A stretch of DNA of 64,000 nucleotides, taken from Linyphia triangularis (Eukaryota; Arthropoda; Arachnida; Araneae; Linyphiidae). Numbering within the stretch: the first letter of the stretch is position 1; each line of letters begins with the position of its first letter. The DNA lies in assembly GCA_963978545.1 (NCBI GenBank), contig OZ021731.1:26736093-26800092 (forward strand), read 5' to 3'. Positions 41,700 to 52,354 of this stretch are shown piece by piece. The notes below the pieces were generated by a model that did no database searches, had not been told where the DNA came from, and worked only from the letters and a program-made list of their open reading frames with translations. Position numbers and translations under genes: made by a program.

Positions 41700-41761
41700 A
41701 TTATGGACTGCCATCTATTGAGAAATTGATTGTAGGGGACATTTGCCAACCGCGCTATTAA
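41473..41761. mobile_element. TTAA-flanked insertion in the SULT1 3' UTR
   Basis: A 281-bp sequence between TTAA at 41473-41476 and TTAA at 41758-41761. The left end is CCCTTGGACCTTTTGTCCC; the right end, inverted, reads TAGCGCGGTTGGCAAATGTC, giving only imperfect inverted ends. It contains an A run. Units 2 and 3 lack it: there the flanking sequences (GATACAGT... and ...ATTATTAG-like) are continuous. Piggybac-like by its TTAA target and CCC end. Confidence 0.7.
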
Positions 41762-42000
41762 CCACAGATTAATTATTAGTAAATATATAAATTTTAATAT
41801 TATATTATAACAATGGGCGTAATAAGTTCCATGCCTATTTCATTAAACATAATTACCATTCCCAAACACTTAAACTTTGCAGTTATATTTTTGCGATGGG
41901 TCATTTTTGCTTTGTTTCACAGCGCTTTAAACATACAAATAGTTTTGAGTGTTGTTATTTGTCACACAACACACACACACATTGCACATTCCACTATAAT

Positions 42001-42894
42001 TTAACTTTGTTCTTTCGGAAGCCATTTTTCTGCCAAGTGAGTTCCTTTCATTTTGATGGCTACATGCTCTCTCAGACGCTTCAATTGGGCATCTGAGAGC
42101 GATTTCTTTCCATCGCCTACGGTTCCCTTTCGAAAGTAATTTATCTTCCTTTCCTTACTTTCTGTAGAAGGTTCTTTCTTATTTGGCCTTTCGGGCAACA
42201 TCATAGTGATGTTCTTCTTCATGTAATCAAACTCAGTGTGCTCGACAATCTTGTCCAAGATCGCGTCATCTTCCACCAAATCTTCGTAGTATTCTTCACC
42301 TAAAAATTTAGCAATCCTCAAAACCTCGTCCTTCCTGTTTGCAATGAGATTCTCATAAGTTATCAGCAAGAACATGTCGCTGTTCTCTTTCGGCAAGTAA
42401 GACAGAACGTGATCGCAGTAGTTCCCATACCACACATTACCTTCCAGAAAGTCATCCATGTACTCGTCAATACTTACAGCCTCACCAACTACATTTTGGA
42501 AGAAATGGTAGTTAGAAATAAAGACGTCTTCTGGATTGCGGCAAATGTAGAGATACTTCGCCTTGTGATCTCGTTGCACTGCGTTGTAAGCGAAATGGTG
42601 TTTGTAGATCCTAGGTCCTGACAGGGCTTCTATAGCATCCACACCGGCCATTTCTGCGAAAGGTATGACCCTGTAGAGAAGATCCATGAAGTTTGGAAGT
42701 GATTCGCCCTTTGAGATAATTTGTTGGACAATGTATTGTAGCCAGGTGGTTCCGGTTTTGGGATAGGAGCCGATGATGATGTCGCCATCGTGAGGAATGT
42801 AGTCGAAGATATCTGTTATGTTCTTTTTAGGGAACCATGGAGCATTTGGAACAGGAACACCTCGTATAACATCCATGAAGTCGTATTTTGACAT
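42001..42894 (-). CDS. Cytosolic sulfotransferase, paralogue 1 (SULT1)
   Basis: 297 aa, the usual SULT length. Transfers sulfate from PAPS to a hydroxyl or amine of a small molecule in the cytosol; substrate unknown. Residues seen: PAPS 5'-phosphosulfate loop SYPKTGTTW (43-51, Lys46), catalytic pair in YKHHF (Lys98, His100), 3'-phosphate motif YICRNPEDVFIS (Arg119, Ser127), TYENL (179-183) and the C-terminal PAPS motif RKGTVGDGK (255-263). Most SULTs have W in GDWK; here it is G in all three copies. The dimer motif KxxxTVxxxE is not intact. The CDS is a single exon, with a 3' splice site (TTTGTTTCAG) 19 nt before the ATG. About 88% identical to paralogue 2 by eye. The N-terminus (MSKYDFMD) differs from the other two (GSKVVD). 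The ATG is the only in-frame start close to the splice site. Confidence 0.95.
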   Translation of the reverse strand: MSKYDFMDVIRGVPVPNAPWFPKKNITDIFDYIPHDGDIIIGSYPKTGTTWLQYIVQQIISKGESLPNFMDLLYRVIPFAEMAGVDAIEALSGPRIYKHHFAYNAVQRDHKAKYLYICRNPEDVFISNYHFFQNVVGEAVSIDEYMDDFLEGNVWYGNYCDHVLSYLPKENSDMFLLITYENLIANRKDEVLRIAKFLGEEYYEDLVEDDAILDKIVEHTEFDYMKKNITMMLPERPNKKEPSTESKERKINYFRKGTVGDGKKSLSDAQLKRLREHVAIKMKGTHLAEKWLPKEQS

Positions 42895-42916
42895 AGAGTG
42901 GAGATAGGGAATTCTG
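42895..42916 (-). other. Leader-intron 3' splice site and short 5' UTR of SULT1
   Basis: On the minus strand a T-rich tract ends in CAG (42914-42916), then 19 nt of UTR beginning AATTCCCTATCTCC, then ATG. The same 19-nt layout is present in all three genes. Confidence 0.8.
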
Positions 42917-43234
42917 AAACAAAAATTTGTTTGTTAAGACATATTTTAAGTACTATTGGAAAGTGAATTTAAGTTTTAATACAAAATATGAAACAAAGCA
43001 TAAGAATGCTTACGTCACAAGCCATTTCCAGTACAAAAATATCCCTTTTGTAGAATGGAAAAGACACTAAATAAATTTAAATTCACAATAAAAAAAAACA
43101 TTGTTTTAATGGTTTTTCGCATAATCAATTAGAATTGTGTGTGTTTTTTGCCTTTATGAAACCCTAGTATTATTTTTTAAATGTTTGATGGGATGTATAA
43201 TGCTTGATGGATGTTCTGTTTGTATTATACGGGC

Positions 43235-43681
43235 AATGAACAATTCCCGCATGTTTTAAAAACGAGTGAAATTAGTTTATATTTATGAAGAATTTCTTTT
43301 TGATTCCAAATATTCAAACAAAAGTTCTTTAAAAAAATTAGTTATTTAAATATTAAGAAAAGTCCGATCGCAGTCTGATGAAAACATCCGCTGTAGCTGT
43401 GACGTCAAAATATCCTTCCGTTTCTATGGTTATCATAAGGTTTCTGCCAAATATTTGGCGTGGGTTTGGTGCAATTGCTATATCCCTTTCCGGTTGGCAC
43501 TATTTGCGAGAGACTTGCAATACTGGTTTCCGCGGATGAGTTTCAAGCCAAGTTGTTTCAGATGTAGTGACGTCACATTCACTTTGAGCCGAATGTGTCG
43601 TTTTTCCCGCCAAAACTAACAAGCGAACTTTGATTGCAAATTAAAAAAATATATATATAAAAAATGAGGGAATTGTCCATT
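43235..43681. mobile_element. MITE, family B, copy 1, in the SULT1 leader intron
   Basis: Starts AATGAACAATTCCC and ends GGGAATTGTCCATT, a 14-bp inverted repeat with one mismatch; 447 bp. A related copy is at 45442-45934. It carries two perfect CRE palindromes TGACGTCA (43400-43407, 43568-43575). Absent from the corresponding intron position of units 2 and 3. Confidence 0.72.
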
Positions 43682-44367
43682 CTCTGAAAACAGAAACCAC
43701 TACACCTAAAAAAGAACCTCGAAGGGAATGTAAAAGCAATGAATTGCTACTAAAGTTAGGTGTCCAACGTACCATAAAAGAGTAATAAAGAAAATTTATG
43801 ACACAATTGAACTTTTTGACTTTGAAAGTTCACTTATTTCAATGACTCTAAATTATGTAAAACAGAGTATAACAAATTGGTGATTTTTAACTGAACAAAT
43901 TCAAGGAAAACAATAAAAAAAATTCTTAATGAGGTGATTATAATTAGTAGAAATACAAAGGTACAATAATATTACATTCTAGATAGAAAAAGTTATGAAA
44001 CTAAGTTCAAAGTGTTACACATTTGTCTCGTGCGTCGGTTTTTTAACAATTGCATAAAAGTAAGATTTTTAAGTGCACAATTATTTTGATGACAATGAGA
44101 AACTTGCTCAAGTGAGGAAAATGAATATTTTTTGTATTTTCTGCTGTTATCCAACGAATATATTTAAGCAATGCAATTATTTTTTATCTTTCTGCTTTCA
44201 ATTAAACAAAAACCGAGTTTGAAATCAAAGCAAAAGTCACGTGACCAAAAAACTCATTAAAAAAAAGCTGTGATGTAGTTACGCATAAATTCCGTCGAAA
44301 ATCCAAGGAGGAACTTCATTCCCTCCTCGTCTAAAACAGGTTTCAGACTGGTTCATCATCTGCGCAT

Positions 44368-44375
44368 TGACGTCA
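44368..44375. promoter_or_regulatory. CRE palindrome TGACGTCA in the SULT1 leader intron
   Basis: Perfect 8-bp CREB/ATF-type site in GCGCATTGACGTCATACGC. Third such site in about 1 kb. Function not shown. Confidence 0.35.
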
Positions 44376-45441
44376 TACGCAAAAGTAGCTTTTTTCCGCC
44401 AAATCGTTAAGTGAAAAATTAAATTTTTTTTAACTATCTATCCGAGCTCAAATTTGTGAAAGAATGGTGCTGTTTTTCATTATTTTTTTCTCTACTTTTA
44501 TTTAAAATAAAAAATAAAATTAAAAAAAAACAAAAAAAAAAACTTGAAAGTTCCTCTTTGTTGTAAAATTCGATATTTACGTCAATGAATGCATTTTCCT
44601 TGGAAAACAAACTGAGTTGATATTATTATGGTATAACATTTCATTCTAAAAAGATTTTGAATATTAACGAATTTGCAAACTGTTTAGTTCACGAAAGAAA
44701 TTTTCACAAATCATAGCATTGGTCAGCAGGTATGTGACTTAAGAGTATTACATTCTTTGGCCGAATTTTGCAAAATGTAGAAAAAAAACTTGACTTGTGA
44801 GTTTTCTTTCTTTGAATAGGACAAATGCATCCTTTAAAGACACAGGTAAATTTTTTATTTTTTATTTTTTTTATTTTCCCTTTTGGATTTTTTCCGCCTT
44901 TCCAAACATTATACAGCTGTCTCTAAATCAGTGTCGAAACAAAGCAAAAGTGGCAGATGTTATGAGAAGGTGTTTACGTTGGAACATTTAAATTTGTGCA
45001 ATGTCCATTCAAACTTGAAATTAATTTTTAAAAATATTCTTCATTTCAAAATGATTTTTATAAATTAAAAATAACACTTATAAAAATAATTCTTAAGTTT
45101 CAAGCATTTCTTTGTTATCGAGAAATAAAGTTGTTTGAAAAAATACATGCAATAACTCGCATTGGCTGAGTTGAAAAAGAATAATACTATTTGATACGAA
45201 TACTCGAGTGAGAAATTTTTTTATGAATTCGAGGAAGTGTTACAACACCCAAAACAACACATTAGCCATACTACTTCATAGACTATTGATTTATTATAAA
45301 TCGGAAAGTATATTCAACAACAAACAACAAACTCTGGTATATATATGCATTCATAGTATGATAGATTACATTCCGAAACAGGTGACAAATTAAAAAAAAA
45401 ACTTTTAATAAGAAAAATTAAATTGGTTGTATTGTCTCTGC

Positions 45442-45934
45442 AATGGACAATTCCCGCATTTTTTAAAAACGAATGAAATTAGTATATTTTTATGAAGAAT
45501 TTCTTTCTGATTCCAAATATTTAAACAAAAGCTCTTTAAAGAAATTAGTTATTGAAATACTAAGAAAAGAAAATGCCCCAAAACCGAGTCAAAACCAGTT
45601 CGATCAAAAAAGTCGACAAAGTCCGTGATGTCAAGACACCCTATCATTTCTATGGTTATTGCCACATTCCGTACATGTTGGTGTGATTTGCGAGAAACTT
45701 GCAAATCAGTTTTCAGCTGCTGTATTTGAAGTCAAGATGTTTGCGAAGCCTTGACATCCCATTCAGTGCTTTCGAAATGAATCATTTTCTCGCCAACGTT
45801 TAACAAGGTAATTTTGATCGCAAATTAAAAAAAAGAAAAAGCTTATTGATCAGAAATTTTTGAGTTTATGACCTTTTCGAAACGTTTAGTATTGAATATA
45901 TAAATATATATATATAAAATGGGAATTGTCCATT
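45442..45934. mobile_element. MITE, family B, copy 2
   Basis: AATGGACAATTCCC to GGGAATTGTCCATT, perfect 14-bp inverted ends, 493 bp. Same internal order as copy 1. Its CRE positions have decayed to TGATGTCA and TGACATCC, mostly C-to-T type changes. Confidence 0.75.
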
Positions 45935-46319
45935 CCAATACCTCATACCCCAAAATTATTTATTTTTGGGATTACAAGATATTTTTACATTTCCGAATTG
46001 CTTGAAAAATACCTCATAAGCCTCAAAACAAACACTACACAGTGATACGATTGTTGGAACAATTCTCAACCTAATAGTGCCGCACTCGTGGACAATTAGG
46101 TACGAGGTATAAAAATCAAGTTTGAGGTAGAGCCATTTTGCATATCTCATACCTTTACTTGAATAATTTAAAAATTGCCAAATTTGGACATACATTTTAA
46201 GTACAAACATATTACATACCATTAAATATTTTATACGTACTTTAATAATAACACAACAAACTGTATTATAAGTGAAAAACATTTCTAATAGAACAAAATT
46301 TCTTAAAATTAATTGCATG

Positions 46320-46526
46320 AGAGGTAATAGTAATGAAGTGTAGGTCACTTAGATATGATTTCAAAATTCACATAACACATTCATACTAATATCGTATGTA
46401 CTATTTAGTAACGTAAATTCCACAATCTAAGAATTTTTTTTTTCCCAAAAATTAAGCATGAAAAATATTCCTCAATATCCAATAAGCATTAATATGAGCA
46501 ATATAACTGACTCTAACCAAGTAGTA

Positions 46527-46562
<36 letters not shown>

Positions 46563-46670
46563 TGTGGGGGGGGGGGGAGTTATTTTTTATCTTACGATTT
46601 GCGATGACAACTTCTCACTTACGCAAGTTAACATTCGAAGGTTATTAAGAAAATAATTTGAGGAAAAGTC
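46320..46670. other. Segment conserved with 60.93-61.20 kb
   Basis: ATTCCACAATCTAAGAATTTTT-like and CAATATCCAATAAGC, AACTGACTCTA and GCAAGTTAACATT(C/T)GAAGG recur in unit 3. In unit 3 the minus strand has a consensus donor here (GGGTATTG before GTGAGT, GT at 61017-61018); in unit 1 the same place reads GAGGAAT. Could be a lost or alternative leader exon, or simply duplicated intron. Confidence 0.35.
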
Positions 46671-46680
46671 AACGTTACAA

Positions 46681-47033
46681 CCCAGGTAGCACAACGGTAT
46701 TGGTAATTATCGGAAACAAGGGCTATGGGAAGATTGATCAATCCATGTCAAAATCTCAAGCATCGCTCTAAAATACACGATTGAAAAGGAAAAAAAAAAA
46801 AAAAAAACATGTCAAAAACATCACAAACACATATTTTTCTTCCTCAGTCCTTTCTTAAAACAATAAATTTCGATTTTAAAACTCTGCAACAACATTTCAA
46901 AACTTCCAGTTTATTTTTTTCCCCCGTCACTGAACGAAATTGGCCAAGATCCGAGGCAACGACCAGTCTGCAACGGTGGATATCGGGAACGGCCAGTGTC
47001 GACCCAATATTGGAGAGCGGATTACTGGGGAAG
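46681..47033 (+). mobile_element. MITE, family A, unit 1 first copy
   Basis: CCCAGGTAGCACAACGG to ATTACTGGGG; internal A run and the words CATTTCAAAACTTCCAG. Its counterpart by duplication in unit 2 is 54400-54660. Confidence 0.65.
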
Positions 47034-47164
47034 GCTCGTTCGATAAGAGTTTTAAAGTGAGTCTTCATTATAGGCTCAGTCATTGTACAGTTAATTTTAT
47101 AAAAATATTTTATTTAAAAAAAAAAAATGAAGGTTAGTAAAATAAATCTTATTGAAATACTTAC

Positions 47165-47340
47165 AATTAAAGTCGAGAATCAGCTGTGTATATCCACTTT
47201 GGAGTAATCGCTGACTGATCTCAGTGAATAAGAAAGTACCGATTGCTTCTACACTCCTAATTCGAAAGGCAGCTCCAAAACCGGATTTTTTGAAGTGGGA
47301 CATATGACTAACTTGTCATGAGTGCTGCTAGAAGGAAGTT
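47165..47340 (-). other. Candidate non-coding leader exon of SULT1
   Basis: On the minus strand the segment ends CGACTTTAATT before a consensus donor GTAAGTATTTC (GT at 47163-47164). The equivalent in unit 2 (54799 on) ends CGAATTTAATT before GTGAGTATTTC. The 150 bp before the donor are conserved between the units, with GTGTAGAAGCAATCGGTACT identical. It lies upstream of the SULT1 acceptor with an intron of about 4.2 kb. The 5' border and promoter were not identified. Confidence 0.4.
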
Positions 47341-47784
47341 CTGCTGTATAATTTAGAATATTAACAATCGCTAGTTCGTACTATCACTAATCGTAGTAAA
47401 CAATCAGTAATCGTAGTAGATCGCTGATTCTGAATGACATTTCCTAAGTATCGACAGTTATTAAATTTGCCTACAATAAACATAATTGAATGAGGAAAAA
47501 TCTGCGTTTCTTGTAAATAATAATTGCAATTCACTCTTTGTAAAGAGTATTATAGCGTAACCTTCATGACATGAATTATTTTGTTTCTACTTTAACGATT
47601 CTGGCACCATATCGCTTTTATTCAACGAACGCGATTGTTTCAATAGTCGTGTTTATCCAACAAAAATGGGGGAAATAAAAGTGATTATTCATTTTTTAAG
47701 GACGTTATAATACGATTAAATGAAGGATTCATTTACCTATTTGAATATCAGGAATTTAGGCTGTTTATGAAGTACAATGTCGTA

Positions 47785-47887
47785 CCAGTGCCCAGATAGC
47801 AGAGTGGTATTGCATAATGTCAGGAACTGAGGCTCTGAGAAGATTAACCAATCCATGCTGAAACTCAAGCATCGTTTCAAAATACAC

Positions 47888-47926
<39 letters not shown>

Positions 47927-48153
47927 ATTTCAAAACAATCACAAAATATATTTTTTACTCCTCCTGCCTTTTTTACAAAAATATATTTCAATTTCAAAAC
48001 TGTGCATCATCAGCTCAAAACTTCATGTATACTTTATCCCCCACTGGTCGAGATAAGCCAAGATCCGTAGTAACGGACAGTCCACTACGATCTACATTGG
48101 GATTGGCCAGTGTTGAGCGATATTGGCCAGCATATTTGTGCTTCTGGGATAAT
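47785..48153 (+). mobile_element. MITE, family A, unit 1 second copy
   Basis: CCCAGATAGCAGAGTGG to GTGCTTCTGGG, with GGCCAGTGTTGAGCGATAT near the right end. Counterpart in unit 2 at 55430-55772. Confidence 0.7.
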
Positions 48154-48626
48154 TTCATCTACAATAACTAAAAGTGGATTATGCAAGAAATCAGAACAAA
48201 TTTCATCCTATTATTGACTTATTATCCTCGAACTCATTGTCAGACTGATACACTCTTGAAATGTTCGAAACAAAATACAGTAACTATAATAAAAAACCTT
48301 CAAAACTTTCATACGAACTAATATGTTATTAATCTAAGATAATTTGGTGTTTTTTAACCTTAGGTAATTTTCTCAAGAATAAACGACGTTTACATTATAC
48401 AAGTACACATTTTAATTTCAGGATACGTATTAAAATCACGTTTTAGTTGGAACTAATTTATTATAATTTAATTTTAATTTAGATTGTTTATTTTTTTTAA
48501 TTCAAACTGTGCCCCGTAACTTAAATCAAGTGTACCCTGTATAACTTAACAATGAGTAGTTTAACATTGGACAGTCCATTCAACAACATCCTTAACACTC
48601 CATAGTTTAGGCAGTCTATCTAGTTT

Positions 48627-49290
48627 GTGTTGTTGTTGTTGTTGTTTCTAATCTCCCTTTTGTCTGACGAAGTCAGACAATATCAGTGAAGCCATTGACA
48701 TTAATGAAGTCTGACACTAGTTGTGGACAGTTATAAATGTCCTCCCAGTCCAGTCCAAGGCAGTCCAAAATGTGCTGAGGTGATGCCTGTTCTTTTTGGC
48801 ATTTAGGGCAAAAAGGAAATTTTTTGCTTCCCCCGGAATATGTTAGGCCTTTAAGGTGACCACTAGCAAGTCGGGACAGACGGGTATTGGTGTGCCTATC
48901 ACAAGGAAGAGATAGGGAGTGTCCTGGCTTTTTGGCTTTATACCATTCGTGAGATGGAGGTATATGCCATTTCGCTTTATTTTGAGCATTTTTTTTTAGT
49001 ATAACTCTTGATATGTGAGTTCTTGAGTAGAGAGGACAGGGTGTTCTAGTCCCTCCTTAGCAAGAGTGTCAGCCAATTCATTTCCGTGGATGTCTACATG
49101 TGACGGGATCCACTGAAAGTGCACTTTGTGCAGTCGGGATATGCTCTTGACTTTGCGTATTATGGATAGACTGGTTTTGTCTCCCACGAGGGCCCAGTTT
49201 TTAAGGTGTTGAATGGAACTTCGGCTATCGGATAGAATCCGTAAGTCTCCGTAGTTGACCTCGCCAAAGATATTCTCTATATAAGGTGGT
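48627..49290 (-). pseudogene. 5'-truncated LINE fragment: RNase H and Cys-rich C-terminus
   Basis: Read on the minus strand. 49295-48996 encodes an RNase H-like domain with LSDSRSSIQHL and WIPSHVDIHGNELADTLAKE, the conserved DS and H...NExAD residues of non-LTR retrotransposon RNase H (jockey/R1-type lineage by resemblance). After a stop at an A run near 48990 the frame shifts and continues to a TGA at 48673-48675 with CPKCQKEQASPQHILDC, a Cys/His cluster usual at the end of such ORF2 proteins. It then ends in an (AAC)n tail (48628-48646). Reverse transcriptase and endonuclease are missing: a dead-on-arrival copy. The paralogous site at 56237 is empty. Confidence 0.85.
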
Positions 49291-49322
49291 CTCAACTAAA
49301 CTGACATTAGAACAGCTTGTAA

Positions 49323-50059
49323 CATGGGCGCCCGCAGAAATATTTTCAGGGGGGTGTAAAACTACATTTTTATCAAAATCATTAATTTTTTTAAATTTTT
49401 AACTAATAGTTATGCATTTTAAATTATACACTTTGAGAATAGTTTAAAAAAATTCGTGATATATATTTTTGAAAGCGTAACCCTGTTAAAAAGAAAATAA
49501 AAAAGTAAAAATATTATAAAAATATATTTTTAACGATTTTTTAATCATCCAACTAGATCTCACGGCATTCAAGAGACAGTGTTTAGAACAGAGAAACACG
49601 AAGATGCAAAAATACAGAAGAATAAAATTATATTTCTTCCAAGTTTTGAAAGAAAAAAAAAAAAAGGAAATACATAAGCAGTATTTTAAATGTTTAATTG
49701 AATTCTAAAAACAGATTTCAAGATAGTATATCTGATAACTTAAAAAGAAAAATATTTTTCCTAGAATTTTGAGAATTGTACAGAAAATGATTATACAATA
49801 AAAGAAATGAATACTTCTACTCAGCTTCCAATAATCCTAGACAATAGGCGCCAGTAGCTCTAAGAAACGACATAGAAAAGAAACAAAAGACTAAAATAAT
49901 AGAAAAACAAATGCTTATTGTAACATAAAAACTGAATCGGCATATGTGCTTTTCTTTTTATCTTGGGATTTACACCTTTTCTCTCAAATATATTTTTTTA
50001 ATTTTCAAGAGCTAGGGGGTGCAAGTGCACCTCCTTGCACCCTCCTGGGGGCGCCCATG
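49323..50059. mobile_element. hAT-like MITE with CATGGGCGCCC ends
   Basis: Terminal inverted repeats CATGGGCGCCCGCAG and (inverted) CATGGGCGCCCCCAG, 737 bp. Flanked by GCTTGTAA (49315-49322) and GGTTGTAA (50060-50067), an 8-bp duplication with one mismatch. The paralogous site near 56.28 kb is uninterrupted. No transposase. Confidence 0.78.
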
Positions 50060-50503
50060 GGTTGTAAAAAACTGAAACTCACCTGTACGGTTCTTCCACC
50101 TGCCCAAGTACATGCAGTCTGCTACTCTGTAATTGCATTTATTCACAAATGAAGAATTTTGAGTTGCGTCACTTTTCTCCAAAGTGTGCGATACATTATA
50201 AAACTCATTCAATAAAAAAAAAGATGAGAATGTGAATTTTAAAATTAACTTAACGTGAGATTAATTTGATGATACCATATATGTATAAATAAATATCAAT
50301 CCTACTTGATAACTTTATATTTTATACATGCTGTAAGTTACCTAAGTTGTGTGGTACCACTTTGCGAATCGCTAGAACTCTTGAATATTGTATTCTTAAA
50401 CTCAAGAAATTTACCATCATTAATGTCAATCAACTACAAACTCACATGCTGTCGATTTCCAATACAAAGTTTTTTTAATAAATTGCTGATGGTGCTACAA
50501 AGT

Positions 50504-50509
50504 TTTATT
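50504..50509 (-). terminator. Candidate poly(A) signal of SULT2
   Basis: AATAAA on the minus strand, about 248 nt after the stop, conserved in position and context with SULT1 and SULT3. Confidence 0.6.
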
Positions 50510-50756
50510 TTGAACGTATATAAAGATTCAAATAATATTTTTAATTATTAGTATTAATATTATTATACAGATCATCATTTAACGAATGTGCTTAAAAATT
50601 GCCAAGCTCATTTCTTAAAATATAGTTAACATTCATAAACACTTAACAGTTACATTTTAGGGTGATCCAATTTTGCCTTGTTTCACACTGCTTAAACAGA
50701 CAAAATTAATTTTGAGTGTTGTAGCATGTTATACACGTTGTATAATCCTTTATAAT

Positions 50757-51653
50757 TCAAATTTGTTCTTTCGGAAGCCATTCTTCTGCCAAGTGAGTGC
50801 CTTTCATTTTGATGGCTACATGCTCTCTCAGACGCTTCAATTGGACATCTGAGAGGGAATCCTTTCCATCGCCTACAGTTCCTTTTCGAAAGTAATTTAT
50901 CTTCCTTTCCTTACTTTCTGTAGAAGGTTCTTTCTTATTTGGCATTTCCGGCAACATCATGGCGACGTTTCTCTTCATGTACTCAAACTCAGTGTGCTCA
51001 ACAATCTTGTCCAAAATCGCATCATCTTTCACCAAATCTTCGTAGTATTCTTCACCTATAAATTTAGCAATCCTCAAAACCTCGTTCTTCCTGTTTGTGA
51101 TGAGGTTCTCGTAAGTTGTCAACAAGAACATGTCGCTGTTCTCTTGTGGCAAGTAAGACAGAACGTGATCGCAGTAGTTCCCATACCATACATTACCTTC
51201 CAGAAAGTCATTCATGTACTCGTCAATACTTATAACCTCATTAACTACATTTTGATAGAAATGGTAGTTAGAAATAAAGACGTCTTCTGGATTGCGGCAA
51301 ATGTAGAGATACCTCGCCTTGTGGTCTTTTTGCATTGCGTTGTAAGCAAAATGGTGCTTATAGATCCTGGGTCCTGGCAGAGCTTCTATAGCATCGACAC
51401 CTGCCATTTCTATAAAAGGTATGACCTTGTAAAGAAGATCCATGAAGTTTGGAAGTGATTTCCCCTTTGAGATAATTTGTTGGACAATGTACTGTAGCCA
51501 GGTGGTTCCGGTTTTGGGATAGGAGCCGATGATGATGTCGCCATCGTGAGGAATGTAGTCGAAGGCGTCTGTTATGTTCTTTTTCGGGAACCATGGAGCA
51601 TTTGGAACAGGAACACCGCTTATGACATCAACAACTTTAGATCCTGACGACAT
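50757..51653 (-). CDS. Cytosolic sulfotransferase, paralogue 2 (SULT2)
   Basis: 298 aa; one residue longer than its neighbours at the N-terminus (MSSGSKVVD). PAPS-dependent cytosolic sulfotransferase with all key residues: SYPKTGTTW (44-52, Lys47), YKHHF (Lys99, His101), YICRNPEDVFIS (Arg120, Ser128), TTYENL and RKGTVGDGK (256-264). Compared with SULT1, substitutions cluster in loop regions that usually shape the acceptor pocket (for example EMAGVDAIEALPG, YQNVVNEVIS) while the PAPS-binding parts are unchanged, which fits substrate diversification; that reading is inference. Single coding exon; 3' splice site TTTCTTTCAG 19 nt upstream of the ATG. No frameshift or stop. Confidence 0.95.
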   Translation of the reverse strand: MSSGSKVVDVISGVPVPNAPWFPKKNITDAFDYIPHDGDIIIGSYPKTGTTWLQYIVQQIISKGKSLPNFMDLLYKVIPFIEMAGVDAIEALPGPRIYKHHFAYNAMQKDHKARYLYICRNPEDVFISNYHFYQNVVNEVISIDEYMNDFLEGNVWYGNYCDHVLSYLPQENSDMFLLTTYENLITNRKNEVLRIAKFIGEEYYEDLVKDDAILDKIVEHTEFEYMKRNVAMMLPEMPNKKEPSTESKERKINYFRKGTVGDGKDSLSDVQLKRLREHVAIKMKGTHLAEEWLPKEQI

Positions 51654-51675
51654 GGTAGAGAGATATGGAATTCTG
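51654..51675 (-). other. Leader-intron 3' splice site and short 5' UTR of SULT2
   Basis: Minus strand TTTCTTTCAG (AG at 51673-51674 side), then 19 nt beginning AATTCCATATCTCTC, then ATG. Confidence 0.8.
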
Positions 51676-52354
51676 AAAGAAATATTGGTTTATTATGATA
51701 TGTTAAATGAACCGTTGAAAAATGAATTTAAGTTTTAATACAAAATATGCAATAACTCATAAATATGCTTGAGTCGAATGCCGTTTCAGGTACAAAAATA
51801 TAGTTTTTATAAAATGGAAACGATAATAAATTTAAATTCACTATAAAATAACTTTGTTTAAATACTTTTTCAAATAATCGATGTTTACAGTCTTTATGAA
51901 ACTCTAGGATTATTTTTTAAATGTTTGATGGGATCGCTTTTGAATATGCTCTTGAATGTCAATTAACTATTTAGTACGGGGAGTAATAATAAGAACTTTA
52001 ATGGATTTGGACTTACAAAATAAAATGAAGTTATATACATATATTCTCTCTTAAATAAAATTTTAATAAATTAAATTACTTGTAGACAAACTTTTTTGTT
52101 TATATTTTGTGTTACTTGTATATATATATATATTGGTAACTGGTAGATTAATATTACAAATATCTAATTAAAAAAAAAATTCTTAATTATTTTTATCTGC
52201 CTGGCATACATTATTTAATTAAAATTGAAAAAAATGATAACCTATTTTAAAATTATACACAATGTTAAATTGCATATTTATTTGTTTATATTACTCATAG
52301 CTTATTTATTTTTATTTACACATTTGCTATTTCTTGCTTTAGTGTTACATATTA

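Noticed and set aside
45956..46348. 130-codon minus-strand open frame
   Set aside because: AT-rich composition, no domain, and the paralogous sequence in unit 3 (60.4-60.95 kb) is not open in the same way; treated as intron sequence.
50994..51458. 154-codon plus-strand open frame, and 135 codons at 57550-57957
   Set aside because: Antisense shadows of the SULT2 and SULT3 coding regions.
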